A stretch of 64,000 nt of DNA from Bacteroidales bacterium. GTDB taxonomy: Bacteria; Bacteroidota; Bacteroidia; Bacteroidales; GCA-2748055. This document shows positions 1 to 8,208 of this stretch, piece by piece. Under the pieces are notes generated by a model. It did not search any database, was not told where the DNA came from, and saw nothing but the letters and a program-made list of their open reading frames with translations. Every line of letters starts with the position of its first letter. Position 1 is the stretch's first letter. Location: assembly GCA_029210725.1 (NCBI GenBank), contig JARGFM010000002.1, positions 1 through 64,000 on the forward strand, in the 5' to 3' direction. Made by a program: the position numbers and the translations under genes.

Positions 1-76
1 AATCCGGCTCAAGCCACCTGGGGGTAAAACCGTTTTTCAATTCTGCTATCTTATTGATATCTTTACTCTGCAGCAT
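1..76 (-). CDS. Possible partial CDS at left edge (5' end only)
   Basis: An ATG on the minus strand at 74-76 opens an uninterrupted frame of about 25 codons that runs off the window. The peptide begins MLQSKDINKIAELKNGF and has a composition normal for a soluble protein. It would be divergent from the GH20-like gene, with the 11-bp inverted repeat at 100-128 between them. It is too short to assign to a family, and 76 open bases can occur by chance. Confidence 0.3.
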   Translation of the reverse strand, partial: MLQSKDINKIAELKNGFTPRWLEPD

Positions 77-99
77 GATTGTTGTGTTTGGACGACATA

Positions 100-128
100 G
101 TTAATATACTCAAAAACAGTATATTAAC
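100..128. repeat. Perfect 11-bp inverted repeat, operator-like
   Basis: The arm GTTAATATACT (100-110) is exactly mirrored by AGTATATTAAC (118-128) around a 7-nt spacer. The arms are AT-rich and no T-run directly follows on either strand, so an operator fits better than an intrinsic terminator. It sits about 100 bp upstream of the GH20-like start and about 25 bp upstream of the possible divergent start at 76. The binding protein is unknown. Confidence 0.5.
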
Positions 129-224
129 GTAACAATCCTGCTGCTTTTTTCTTTCTATATCTTGTTAGTTTTCAACATCTAAGAGAACTGCGAAACTTTA
201 ATTAATTAAAAAAAAGCGAAGAAA

Positions 225-1292
225 ATGTCCCGGAAAGTTGCACTTATCTGCTTGCTGTTTTTTACAGGCTTTTGTTTAAATGCCCAATCCACCCTGGAAG
301 ATCGCATACCTGTCAGGGGCTTTAGTATTGCCGCTCCGTCTCCGGGGGCCGTGGACCGGTTTGAGGCCTTCATTGAGGAGGAGCTGGCCGCCAGGGACAT
401 CAATGTGCTGATTCTCCGGGTCGATTATAACTTCCAGTACAAGTCGCATCCGGAATTACAGGATTCAGAAGCACTTTCCGAAAAGGATGTGAAAAAACTG
501 GTAGAGGTGTGCAAGGATCTAGGAATCCGTATCGTCCCGCAGATCAACCTGCTTGGTCATCAGTCCTGGGCGGAAGGGATCGGGAACCTTTTAAAGGCAT
601 ATCCTGAATTTGATGAAACCCCTTCCATACAGATGCCGGAGAAATACGAATGGCCCAATGAAGATGGCCTTTATTGTAAAAGCTATTGCCCCTTACACCC
701 GGGAGTTCATAAAATAGTCTTTGAGTTGGTGGATGAATTAATGGATGTGTTTGAAGCTGTCGATTTTCATGCGGGTCTCGACGAAGTATTTTACATTGGG
801 CAAGAGGAGTGTCCCCGTTGTTCCGGTCATGATCCGGCCGGGTTATTTGCCGGCGAAGTGTGGCAGATCAGAAACCACCTGGCTGAAAAAGGAAGGAGAC
901 TCTGGATATGGGGAGATCGCCTGCTGGATGGAAAAGCGACCGGACTGGGAATGTGGGAGGCCAGTATGAACAACACCCACCGGGCCATTGATATGATACC
1001 CAAAGATGTTTTTATCTGCGACTGGCATTATGAACGACCCGATAAAACCTCTGTCTATTTTGCCATGAAAGGTTTTGATGTGGCCACCTGTCCATGGCGG
1101 AAACCTGAAGTGGCCCGCATACAGGTTCAGGACATGATTGCATTTAGAAGTGGCTCCACGCCTGCCATGAAAGAAAAATTCCAGGGAATCATACTGACCA
1201 GCTGGTCCAGTGCCGAAAATTTCATGAAGAACTACTATGACGATTCCGGGGAGGATGGAGTCAAAGAGATGCTTTCCATTTTTGAACTGTAG
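225..1292 (+). CDS. GH20-like glycosidase (beta-N-acetylhexosaminidase family), secreted
   Basis: This 355-residue protein resembles the TIM-barrel domain of glycoside hydrolase family 20, which removes terminal N-acetylhexosamines using an Asp-Glu pair and substrate assistance. Residues 1-21 form a signal peptide ending near LNAQS, so the protein is exported. The segment HAGLDEVFYIG places the Asp-Glu pair at residues 186-187, matching the family H-x-G-x-D-E pattern. An upstream LRVDYNFQYKSHPEL strand and a late Trp (TSWSS) also fit. It is shorter than classical GH20 enzymes and lacks the N-terminal GH20b domain, so substrate is unclear. The start follows an A-rich stretch, typical of Bacteroidota ribosome binding sites. 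The next gene begins 28 bp downstream and may be cotranscribed. Confidence 0.72.
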   Translation: MSRKVALICLLFFTGFCLNAQSTLEDRIPVRGFSIAAPSPGAVDRFEAFIEEELAARDINVLILRVDYNFQYKSHPELQDSEALSEKDVKKLVEVCKDLGIRIVPQINLLGHQSWAEGIGNLLKAYPEFDETPSIQMPEKYEWPNEDGLYCKSYCPLHPGVHKIVFELVDELMDVFEAVDFHAGLDEVFYIGQEECPRCSGHDPAGLFAGEVWQIRNHLAEKGRRLWIWGDRLLDGKATGLGMWEASMNNTHRAIDMIPKDVFICDWHYERPDKTSVYFAMKGFDVATCPWRKPEVARIQVQDMIAFRSGSTPAMKEKFQGIILTSWSSAENFMKNYYDDSGEDGVKEMLSIFEL

Positions 1293-1320
1293 CACGGGTA
1301 AAACTGAAATCCGAATTACT

Positions 1321-2046
1321 ATGAGAATCCTTGTTGCTTTAAGATCGTTTTTTGCCTCGAGCAGGCAGGTGAATAAACCGGTGGATGTTCCATCCCATGA
1401 AACCATGGAGAAACCTGTGGAGATGCTCCGTGGACTGCCCTGGTTAGCAAAGCTGAACGAAGAGGTGTTCCAGCGGGTAGTGGATGGATTTGAAACACGC
1501 CGGTTCCCTGAAGGTGCGGTCCTGCTGAAAGAAGAAGATCCTGATAACGGCATGTTTGTGATTGTGGAGGGTAAAGTAAAAATAGAGATCAGGGGAATCC
1601 AGATGGACGTGGTTGGAGCGGGTAGCTTGATTGGGGAAATGGCAGTCCTGACCGGCTATCCCCGGAGCGCATCTATAATTACCGTCTCGCCGGTAACTGT
1701 CGTTTGGCTGGAGCCGGGCACCTTAAAATCAATCATGAAGAAATCCACGGAATTAGAAAACGGACTTTGGGAATTTGCCAGTATGCGTTTTGCCATGAAC
1801 CTGCTGGGGAAGAAGGAACCATATAACCAGTGGGAGCAGAATATATTCATACAGTGGCTGGCGGCCGGGGAAATTAAATTACCCAACGAAAATGGAATCA
1901 TCGACCTGAAAGGCAAAGTAGGAGTCCTGGTTACCGGTACTGCTGCAAGCCATGATGGAAGCACCGTAGTAAAAGCTCCGGCATCGCTTACCGGTACAGA
2001 CTATGTTTTTAGCCAGGAGGCACGGGTATACCTGCGAGATAAATAA
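1321..2046 (+). CDS. Cyclic nucleotide-binding domain protein
   Basis: About 241 residues. A cNMP-binding fold lies at roughly residues 35-155. GSLIGEMAVLTGYPRSASI is a recognisable phosphate-binding cassette (GE followed by R-S-A), and FPEGAVLLKEEDPDNGMFVI matches the preceding strands. No DNA-binding HTH of the CRP type follows; the C-terminal 85 residues are unassigned, so this is probably not a CRP/FNR regulator. Similar stand-alone or C-terminal cNMP modules occur in ion transporters, but no membrane segment is present here. An in-frame ATG at 1237 lies inside the preceding gene; 1321 is preferred because it avoids the overlap. Ligand and partner are unknown. Confidence 0.65.
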   Translation: MRILVALRSFFASSRQVNKPVDVPSHETMEKPVEMLRGLPWLAKLNEEVFQRVVDGFETRRFPEGAVLLKEEDPDNGMFVIVEGKVKIEIRGIQMDVVGAGSLIGEMAVLTGYPRSASIITVSPVTVVWLEPGTLKSIMKKSTELENGLWEFASMRFAMNLLGKKEPYNQWEQNIFIQWLAAGEIKLPNENGIIDLKGKVGVLVTGTAASHDGSTVVKAPASLTGTDYVFSQEARVYLRDK

Positions 2047-2098
2047 ACCTTAAGCTCCCTGCGGATATTAGCAGGAGGAGTGATCTGGGAAATGTTTT

Positions 2099-2106
2099 TA
2101 TATTTG
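2099..2106 (+). promoter_or_regulatory. Candidate Bacteroidota -7 element
   Basis: TATATTTG exactly matches the Bacteroidota primary-sigma -7 consensus TAnnTTTG and lies 23 bp before the DUF1295 start. No clear TTTG -33 element sits at the expected distance, so confidence is limited. Confidence 0.35.
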
Positions 2107-2129
2107 CCATCGATCAAATCTGAGCTCAT

Positions 2130-3056
2130 ATGTGGAAAACTGTTCTTGCGCTGCTGGTGACCATCATTGTGATCCCTGTCCTGGCTTTCACCATGGATGA
2201 ACCTGTCACTGCCTTTCAGAATGAGATGCTGACAAAACTGTTCCTGGTCTATCTGGCTGCTGCACTGCTCACTTTTGTGCTGAGCTCAATAACCAACAAC
2301 TACAGTCAGGTGGATAAGCTGTGGAGCCTGATCCCCATGGTATATGTCTGGATGGTGGCCGTTCATTCAGCATTTGAACCCCGTTTGGTTTTAATGGCAA
2401 TGCTGGTAAGCGCCTGGGGCCTGAGGCTGACCTACAATTTCTCCCGGAGGGGGGGATATTCCTGGAGATTCTGGACCGGAGAAGAGGACTATCGCTGGGC
2501 CGTGCTTCAGGCCAAACCTGAATTTAAGGCAAGGTGGAGGTGGATTCTTTTTAATCTGCTCTTCATTTCCCTGTATCAGATGGGTTTGATACTGCTTTTT
2601 ACCCTTCCTGCCGTCAGAAGCCTGGATGGCTTGCCTCTGGGATGGCCAGATTATCTGATAGCTGCTCTCTTGCTTTTTTTCATAGTGATCGAAACTATCT
2701 CCGATCAGCAACAATGGAATTATCATAAGGAAAAGAGAAAAGCGCTGGCAGCAGGAGGTCATATTCCGGAGATTTACAAGAAGGGTTTTGTGCATAAGGG
2801 ATTGTGGGGAATGGTTCGTCATCCCAATTATGCAGCCGAACAGGCCATCTGGATTGTATTTTATTTCTTTAGCGTGCTTGCCACCGGAAACTGGCTCAAC
2901 TGGTCGGTGATGGGGGCCATTCTGCTGGTGCTTCTATTCTGGGGGAGCAGTAATTTCAGCGAATCCATCACCAAAGAAAAATATCCCGACTATGCCGGTT
3001 ATCTGAAGAAAGTTCCACGCTTTTTACCCTTCAGCAAGAAAGGGAAACACAGGTAA
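2130..3056 (+). CDS. DUF1295 family integral membrane protein (steroid 5-alpha-reductase-like)
   Basis: A 308-residue polytopic membrane protein with about seven hydrophobic segments. The C-terminal part contains GMVRHPNYAAEQ followed by a hydrophobic stretch and YPDYAGYLKKVPRFLPF. This is the DUF1295 signature, related to 3-oxo-5-alpha-steroid 4-dehydrogenases and isoprenylcysteine methyltransferases. These enzymes use NADPH or SAM at the membrane face near the conserved RHPNY. The physiological substrate in Bacteroidota is not established. A -7-like element lies just upstream. The gene ends 4 bp before the convergent histidine kinase. Confidence 0.8.
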   Translation: MWKTVLALLVTIIVIPVLAFTMDEPVTAFQNEMLTKLFLVYLAAALLTFVLSSITNNYSQVDKLWSLIPMVYVWMVAVHSAFEPRLVLMAMLVSAWGLRLTYNFSRRGGYSWRFWTGEEDYRWAVLQAKPEFKARWRWILFNLLFISLYQMGLILLFTLPAVRSLDGLPLGWPDYLIAALLLFFIVIETISDQQQWNYHKEKRKALAAGGHIPEIYKKGFVHKGLWGMVRHPNYAAEQAIWIVFYFFSVLATGNWLNWSVMGAILLVLLFWGSSNFSESITKEKYPDYAGYLKKVPRFLPFSKKGKHR

Positions 3057-3060
3057 GGAT

Positions 3061-4125
3061 TTATCTTTGAATCAAACATATCTCCACCCGGGTTCCCTGA
3101 CCTGGTTCAGAGTCTATCCGGATGCTTCCCCCGTGTAAGCTGATAATCTGTCTGCATAAGCTCAACCCGATACCGGAGCCCTCTTCCCTGGTGGTAAAAA
3201 AGGGAATAAACACCTGCTCCAGTTTATCCCCGGAAATCCCTTCTCCATTGTCGCGGACCGAGAGACATATGTGGTCAGCAGAATCGTGGTAACATGCCAG
3301 TTCAATTACCGGGTCTTCCTGATCGCGGAGAGCCTCCAGGGCATTTTTTACCAGATTGATCATGACCTGTTCCAGCATTTGCCGGTCAGCTTCAATTTCA
3401 ATCCTGCATGGCCCGGCCCAATAAATCCGGGTTCCCTTATTCTTAAGATCCTCCCTGAAAAGCTGTTCAATTTTGTCAAACAGCTTATTGACCGAAATGC
3501 GCTCCGGGGTCATCGGGGGAAGACTGGTCAGCTTCTTATATCTTTCAATGAATTTTACCAGTCCCTTGGAACGTTCTTCAATAATAGAGGCACTTTGAAG
3601 AGCGTCCTGGAGAACCTCTCCGCTTATTTGGGCCGGAGACGAAAGCTCTTCCCTATTGCCAAGTTTCCTCCGGATGGCCGTGGAAAGGGTAATTATAGGC
3701 GTTATGGAGTTCATGATTTCAATCTTTCCGGAATCGTCAAAGCAGAGAATGCCGGTGGAGACATTATCCAGAATGGCCGCCAGATAATGTGCCTGAACCT
3801 CCAGGTCGATACGGGCTTCCTTTAACTCTCCAATCAGGCTCTCCATGCTTTCCTTAAGTCCTTTAAAATGCCTTTTCACAAAAGCCAGGGAATAATGGAG
3901 CGAGGGATCGCTCTCCTGCATATAGGAAAGAAAATTCCCCAGTATGCGGTTTGTCCGGTTTACATAATATATCATCCGGAAAGTCAGCAGAAGGGCAAAT
4001 ACGGCCATACCCACGGCACTGTTGGGCTGCTGTCTGACCTGCAGGAAATAGAAACAAAGAAATGCGGAGAAAAAGATCAGCAGGCAGTGGGCAACAACAG
4101 ACAAATAAAAGCGGTTAGATCCCAT
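3061..4125 (-). CDS. NtrY-like sensor histidine kinase, internally deleted, phospho-acceptor His absent
   Basis: 354 residues. Two transmembrane helices (about 8-30 and 37-55) precede a linker and the start of a PAS domain (DNVSTGILCFDDSGKIEIMN, to residue 139). The protein then jumps directly into SITPIITLST, which in intact relatives follows the histidine of the H-box HEIMNSITPI. The rest is complete: N-box NLVKNALEAL, G1 DNGEGISGD and G2 GSGIGLSL. No histidine exists anywhere in the DHp region. The likeliest explanation is an in-frame deletion of roughly 70-90 residues between two copies of a sequence encoding EIMN, one in the PAS and one in the H-box; the surviving copy is at 3709-3720. 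Intact family members run about 430-450 residues. The start overlaps the regulator's end by 11 bp, so they form one operon. Autophosphorylation should be impossible. Confidence 0.82.
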   Translation of the reverse strand: MGSNRFYLSVVAHCLLIFFSAFLCFYFLQVRQQPNSAVGMAVFALLLTFRMIYYVNRTNRILGNFLSYMQESDPSLHYSLAFVKRHFKGLKESMESLIGELKEARIDLEVQAHYLAAILDNVSTGILCFDDSGKIEIMNSITPIITLSTAIRRKLGNREELSSPAQISGEVLQDALQSASIIEERSKGLVKFIERYKKLTSLPPMTPERISVNKLFDKIEQLFREDLKNKGTRIYWAGPCRIEIEADRQMLEQVMINLVKNALEALRDQEDPVIELACYHDSADHICLSVRDNGEGISGDKLEQVFIPFFTTREEGSGIGLSLCRQIISLHGGSIRIDSEPGQGTRVEICLIQR

Positions 4126-5476
4126 ATTTCTTCAATTTGGTGTACAGGGTGGTCCGGGAAATATCGAGCATCTGAGCTGCCTTTGTATGATTTTCCCTGC
4201 ATTTATCCATGACCCGGACGATCGTCAGGCGTTCAACATCATCCAGTCTGAAAGAGGGATGGACCTCAGCTTCATGACGATCAAGGAGACGGAGGTCCCC
4301 GGGACCCAGCCGGGTACTCTCGGAGAGAATGACAGCACGCTCCATGGTATGTTTCAGCTCTCTCACATTCCCCGGCCAGCCATATTCCTTTAGTTTCCGG
4401 ACGGCACTCTCCATCAGCTTCAGTCCGGGCTTGTTGTATTTACGGGGATACTGTTCCAGAAATAATTCTCCAAGTACCAGGATGTCATCGCCCCGTTCTC
4501 TGAGAGGTGGAACTTCGAGGGCCACGGTATTCAACCGGTAATAGAGATCTTCGCGAAAGGAGCCTTCAGCAATCATCTTTTTCAGGGACCGGTTGGTGGC
4601 GGCGATAAGGCGGATGTCAATGGGAACGGGGGTAAAATCACCTACCCGGATCAGTTCCCGGTTCTGGATTACCTGTAGCAGTTTGGCCTGGATCGGCAGC
4701 GGAATGTTCCCGATCTCATCCAGGAACAGAGTACCTTCGTGCGCGTTCTCAAAGCGGCCCGCCCGGTCTTCACGGGCATCCGTAAAGGCCCCCTTAACAT
4801 GCCCGAACATTTCGCTTTCAAACAGGGATTCGTTCAGGGAGGCCACATCCACTCCCACAAATATCTGAGCGGCACGTTTCGAATGTCTGTGAATTTCCCT
4901 GGCGATTACTTCTTTCCCCGTACCATTTTCTCCCAGGATCAACACATTTGCATCTGTCGCAGCAACCCGCTTAGCGGTTTTTATCAACTCTTGCATGGCC
5001 GGAGAGCTTCCGTGAAACATCCGGTGCTCCCGATCCAGGTCTTCCGACAGCTGTTTTTGCCGGTTTTTGATTTTTTTAAGCTCCTGGTGGGACCTTCTCA
5101 GGCGCCAGGCATTCTTCAGGGTAATGATAAGCTTTTCCGGATCCCTGGGTTTGACAATAAAATCGGTGGCCCCCTCCCTGATCGCTTTTACCGCAAGTTC
5201 TATATCCCCGTAGGCCGTTATCATAATGACTGGCAGCAGGGGGTCTGTGTTCATTATTTCATGAAGCCAGTAAATTCCTTCGTTTCCGGAGGTTTAGCCC
5301 ATGGCAAAATTCATGTCCAGCAAAACGATATTATATCTGTTTCGCCAGAGCATCTCCGGAATGCGGGATGGTTTGGGAATAAGATCCACGAACTCGAATT
5401 CATCCTTCAATAATAGGCGGAGCGATTCCAGAATCTGGACATTATCGTCGATAATAAGAATGCGTGCAGGACTCAT
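4115..5476 (-). pseudogene. Sigma54-dependent NtrC-type response regulator with in-frame stop codon
   Basis: The frame from the ATG at 5476 encodes receiver motifs (ILIIDDN, then NIVLLDMNF with the phosphorylatable Asp). It hits TAA at 5294-5296 (codon 61) and then continues in the same frame through 4115. After the stop come TSGNEGIYWLHEIMN, the rest of the receiver (MITAYGD, IVKPRDPEKL), the AAA+ domain and a Fis-type HTH. The AAA+ domain has Walker A GENGTGKE, the sigma54 loop as GAFTDA and Walker B LFLDEIG; the HTH is NHTKAAQMLDISRTTLYTKL. This is a nonsense mutation, not a frameshift. A shorter product could restart at the ATG at 5254, lacking the phosphorylation site. Its operon partner, the kinase, is also damaged. 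Confidence 0.88.
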
Positions 5477-5529
5477 TCCTGGATATTTACCCGTAATTTA
5501 AGGGTATTCGTCCGAAATGTTGGCACCTG

Positions 5530-5548
5530 CTGTTCAGTTTCTGAACAG
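5530..5548. promoter_or_regulatory. Palindromic site, candidate upstream activator sequence for the NtrC-type regulator
   Basis: CTGTTCAG (5530-5537) and CTGAACAG (5541-5548) form a perfect 8-bp inverted repeat around TTT. It lies in the 192-bp divergent region between the regulator and the permease, about 100-120 bp upstream of the transcription start predicted from the sigma54 element at 5624. That is where enhancer-binding proteins normally bind. The link to this regulator is inferred from position. Confidence 0.55.
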
Positions 5549-5623
5549 TCATTTTTATTGTTGGAACCGAAACAAATTCTTAATAATCATATAATCAGGC
5601 TTATAGGACTGAATTTCATATTT

Positions 5624-5639
5624 TGGCATCCATTTGGCA
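5624..5639 (+). promoter_or_regulatory. Sigma54 (-24/-12) promoter of the permease gene
   Basis: TGGCATCCATTTGGCA matches the RpoN consensus TGGCAYR-N4-TTGCW, with the GG and GC dinucleotides in the exact required spacing and one mismatch in the TTGC box. Transcription would begin near 5650, about 19 nt before the permease ATG at 5669. A sigma54 activator gene lies divergently upstream with a palindrome in the enhancer position, which supports the call. Confidence 0.62.
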
Positions 5640-5668
5640 TTGGGACCTGTAACCATAGAAATTCAAGT

Positions 5669-8085
5669 ATGATACGCAGCTATTTTAAACACGCCTTCCG
5701 GAACCTCCTGAAGCAACGGGGGCGAACCCTGATCAATGTTTTCGGACTCTCATTCAGCATAGCCATCGTGATTATCATCTTTCTTTATGTGAGCGGAGAA
5801 GTGACTTACAACAATTTTCACAGGCAGGCCGATCGAATCTACCGTGTCTACAGCTCTATGCAGTCGGTGGAAGGAGAAACCTGGTATTCTTCTTATCAGC
5901 CAGCTGAATTTTCCGGAGCCTTGCAGGAAAGTGTCCCGGGAGTGGAATCCACGTGCCGGCTGAAATCCACCCCGGTTTTTATTGGTCTGGAAGAAGAGGT
6001 CTTCCAGGAGCATGTGGGCTTTGTGGATTCCACCTTTTTTCAAATATTCAGCTATGATTTTCTGGCTGGCGACGGAGAAACGCCTCTTCATATGATTAAG
6101 AGTGTCGTGCTTACCGAAAGTGTGGCCCGTAAAATTTTCCGCGACAGCCTGGTTCACCTGGATGATCTCATTGGCCGGACCGTGAATTTTCCGGAACGTC
6201 CCCCCTTTAATATCTATACAGTTACTGCCATTATTGCGGATCCGCCAAAAAATACTTCCTTTCGGTGGAGTGTGCTGGTCCCCTATGTAAATGCCCGGAT
6301 CTATCCCCGGAGCAATGACTGGGGAGGGGATACCTATACCTATGTGATGCTGGATGAAACCAACAACCTGAGTCAGCTGGAGTCTGCTTCCGCTGCCCTG
6401 GTGGAGCAGATTCACGGGGAAAACATCAACGAGGCTGTTAAGGAGGGCTTTTTGAGAGAGGGTGAATATAACTTCACTTTTCATTATATGCCTTTCCGGG
6501 ACTTTTACCTGGAGTCAGATTTTATGTGGGAATTTTATGAGATCCGGGGGAATAAGAAAGCCCTGTATATTTTATCCAGTATCGCCGTTCTGATCCTCTT
6601 GATTGCCTGCTTCAATTATGTCATGATTTCCATTGGGACCGCCATGAACCGCATTGGTGATTTCGGTCTGATGAATGTGGTGGGCGCCCAACGATGGCAG
6701 GTACTCTTCCAGTTTGTGGTGGAATCATTTGTCCTGACCCTGATTTCTCTTCTCCTGGGTATTATACTGGCAGAACAGCTTTTGCCTCTGTTCAATCATC
6801 TTGCGGAGGAAGATCTGCTTTTCTCCCTTTATTCCAGGGGAGGGAATTTTTTATTCCTCCTGATCATACTTCTGTTTATTGTCGTCAGCACCAGCACTTA
6901 TATCGGGATCTACCTGCTTCACAGGGCACAACCTTTGCTCCTGCTCCGAAGAGACATGCTGTCGGTTCGCCGCAATGGAGTGGCCCGGATTTCGGTGGTG
7001 CTGCAGTTTCTTATTGCGATTATCCTGCTGATATCCGGGGGGTGATCCTGAAGCAGCTGCATTACCTGTTGAACCGTGATGTGGGGTTTTCCAAAGAGAA
7101 TACAGCCGTGATCCACGTGGATTTTGAAATGCAGAAAATCCAGACTTTGAAGGAAAGAATCCTGGAATCACCGCATGTCCGGTCGGTGACCATGAGCGAT
7201 CGGAATTTCGACAGCGGGAGCTCTTCCCAGAGCGTGCATAATCCGAGCGGAGAAAGCGTTAGCATTCGCTTTCTGAGAGTCGATGAGGATTATTTGCAAA
7301 CCCTTCATCTGGAATTGATCGAGGGCAGGGATTTTTTTCGCAATGAAGGCGGGGACAGCATTCCCAAAGTGATCGTCAATGAGACCCTGGTCCGGCAGAT
7401 GGAGATTGAAGACCCGGTTGGAGAACGGCTAATTCTGGGTTCCGATGGTTTTGCCGTCGATATCATCGGGGTAATTCGTGATTTTCACTTCGATTCCATG
7501 CATGATGAAGTGCGGCCCCTGATGCTGCACACCTTTGATTACAATTCCATCTGGTTTCTCTTTGTTAAGGCCCGGGAAGGCCAGATGGCAGCGGCACTGG
7601 AACATTGTGAAAAGGTATGGAGGGAGGTGGTGCCGGAGTTCTCCAGGGATTACACCTTTATGACTGAAATCCTGGAGGGACAGTACAAGGATGAAAGCCG
7701 GTGGAGCCGGATTATTGCTCATGCCTCGGGAATTGCCATTCTGCTTTTCTGTCTGGGTTTGATGGGTATCAGCGGACTGCTGGTGGCCCGCCGCTTTAAG
7801 GAGGTGGGAATCCGTAAGGCCCACGGGGCCAGTATTTGGAAAATCATCGTCCTGCTAAACGGGGAACTTTTAAAATGGGTCTTGCTGGCTTATGTGATTG
7901 CCTGCCCGGTGGCCTGGTACATTGCGCAGCGCTGGATGCAGAATTTTGCTTACCGCACAGGGATCTCCTGGTGGATTTTTGCACTTGCCGGACTGTCGGC
8001 CCTGCTGATTTCCGTGCTGACCATTACCCTTCAGATCTACCGGGTGGCCCGGCAGAATCCGGTCAATGCCCTGCGATATGAATAA
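5669..8085 (+). pseudogene. MacB/FtsX-type ABC transporter permease, frameshifted
   Basis: The frame from ATG 5669 encodes the usual N-terminus of Bacteroidota macrolide-exporter-like permeases: MIRSYFKHAFRNLLKQRG, TM1, and a large MacB_PCD periplasmic domain. An FtsX core follows (GLMNVVGAQRWQVLFQFVVES). It stops at a TGA at 7043-7045 directly after a G6 run (7037-7042). From about 7042 the adjacent frame continues the same protein (VILKQLHYLLNRDVGF) through a second periplasmic domain and a second FtsX core (KEVGIRKAHGASIWKII), ending LRYE at 8085. One missing G, or two extra, accounts for the shift. Intact length would be about 805 residues. No ATPase, adaptor or outer-membrane partner is adjacent, so it is an orphan permease of unknown substrate. 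Confidence 0.88.
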
Positions 8086-8163
8086 TCTGGAATTTGGTTC
8101 GTCCTGCGGCAGGGGCAGTGCTGTTTTGAATCTGCTTTGAGCTGATCCCAAGCTGAATTTAGC

Positions 8164-8192
8164 TATCTTTGGAGTTCAGTAGTTCTGAACTC
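8164..8192 (+). promoter_or_regulatory. -7 element plus inverted repeat upstream of the RND-OMF operon
   Basis: TATCTTTG (8164-8171) matches the Bacteroidota -7 consensus. It is followed at once by GAGTTCAG (8172-8179) and its exact mirror CTGAACTC (8185-8192) around a 5-nt spacer. The repeat covers the predicted transcription start and ends 16 bp before the CusA-type ATG. This suits a repressor site or a 5' UTR hairpin. The -33 spacing is poor. Confidence 0.5.
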
Positions 8193-8208
8193 TAATTAAA
8201 GCCCTGGC

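Noticed and set aside
5521-5536. TGGCACCTGCTGTTCA as a second sigma54 promoter
   Set aside because: The -24 half is perfect but the -12 box lacks the GC dinucleotide, and it overlaps the palindrome. The element at 5624 is better placed.
3061-8085. All lesions being long-read indel errors
   Set aside because: The regulator stop is a nonsense codon in an unbroken frame and the kinase lesion is an in-frame deletion. Only the permease G6 shift could be an indel artefact.
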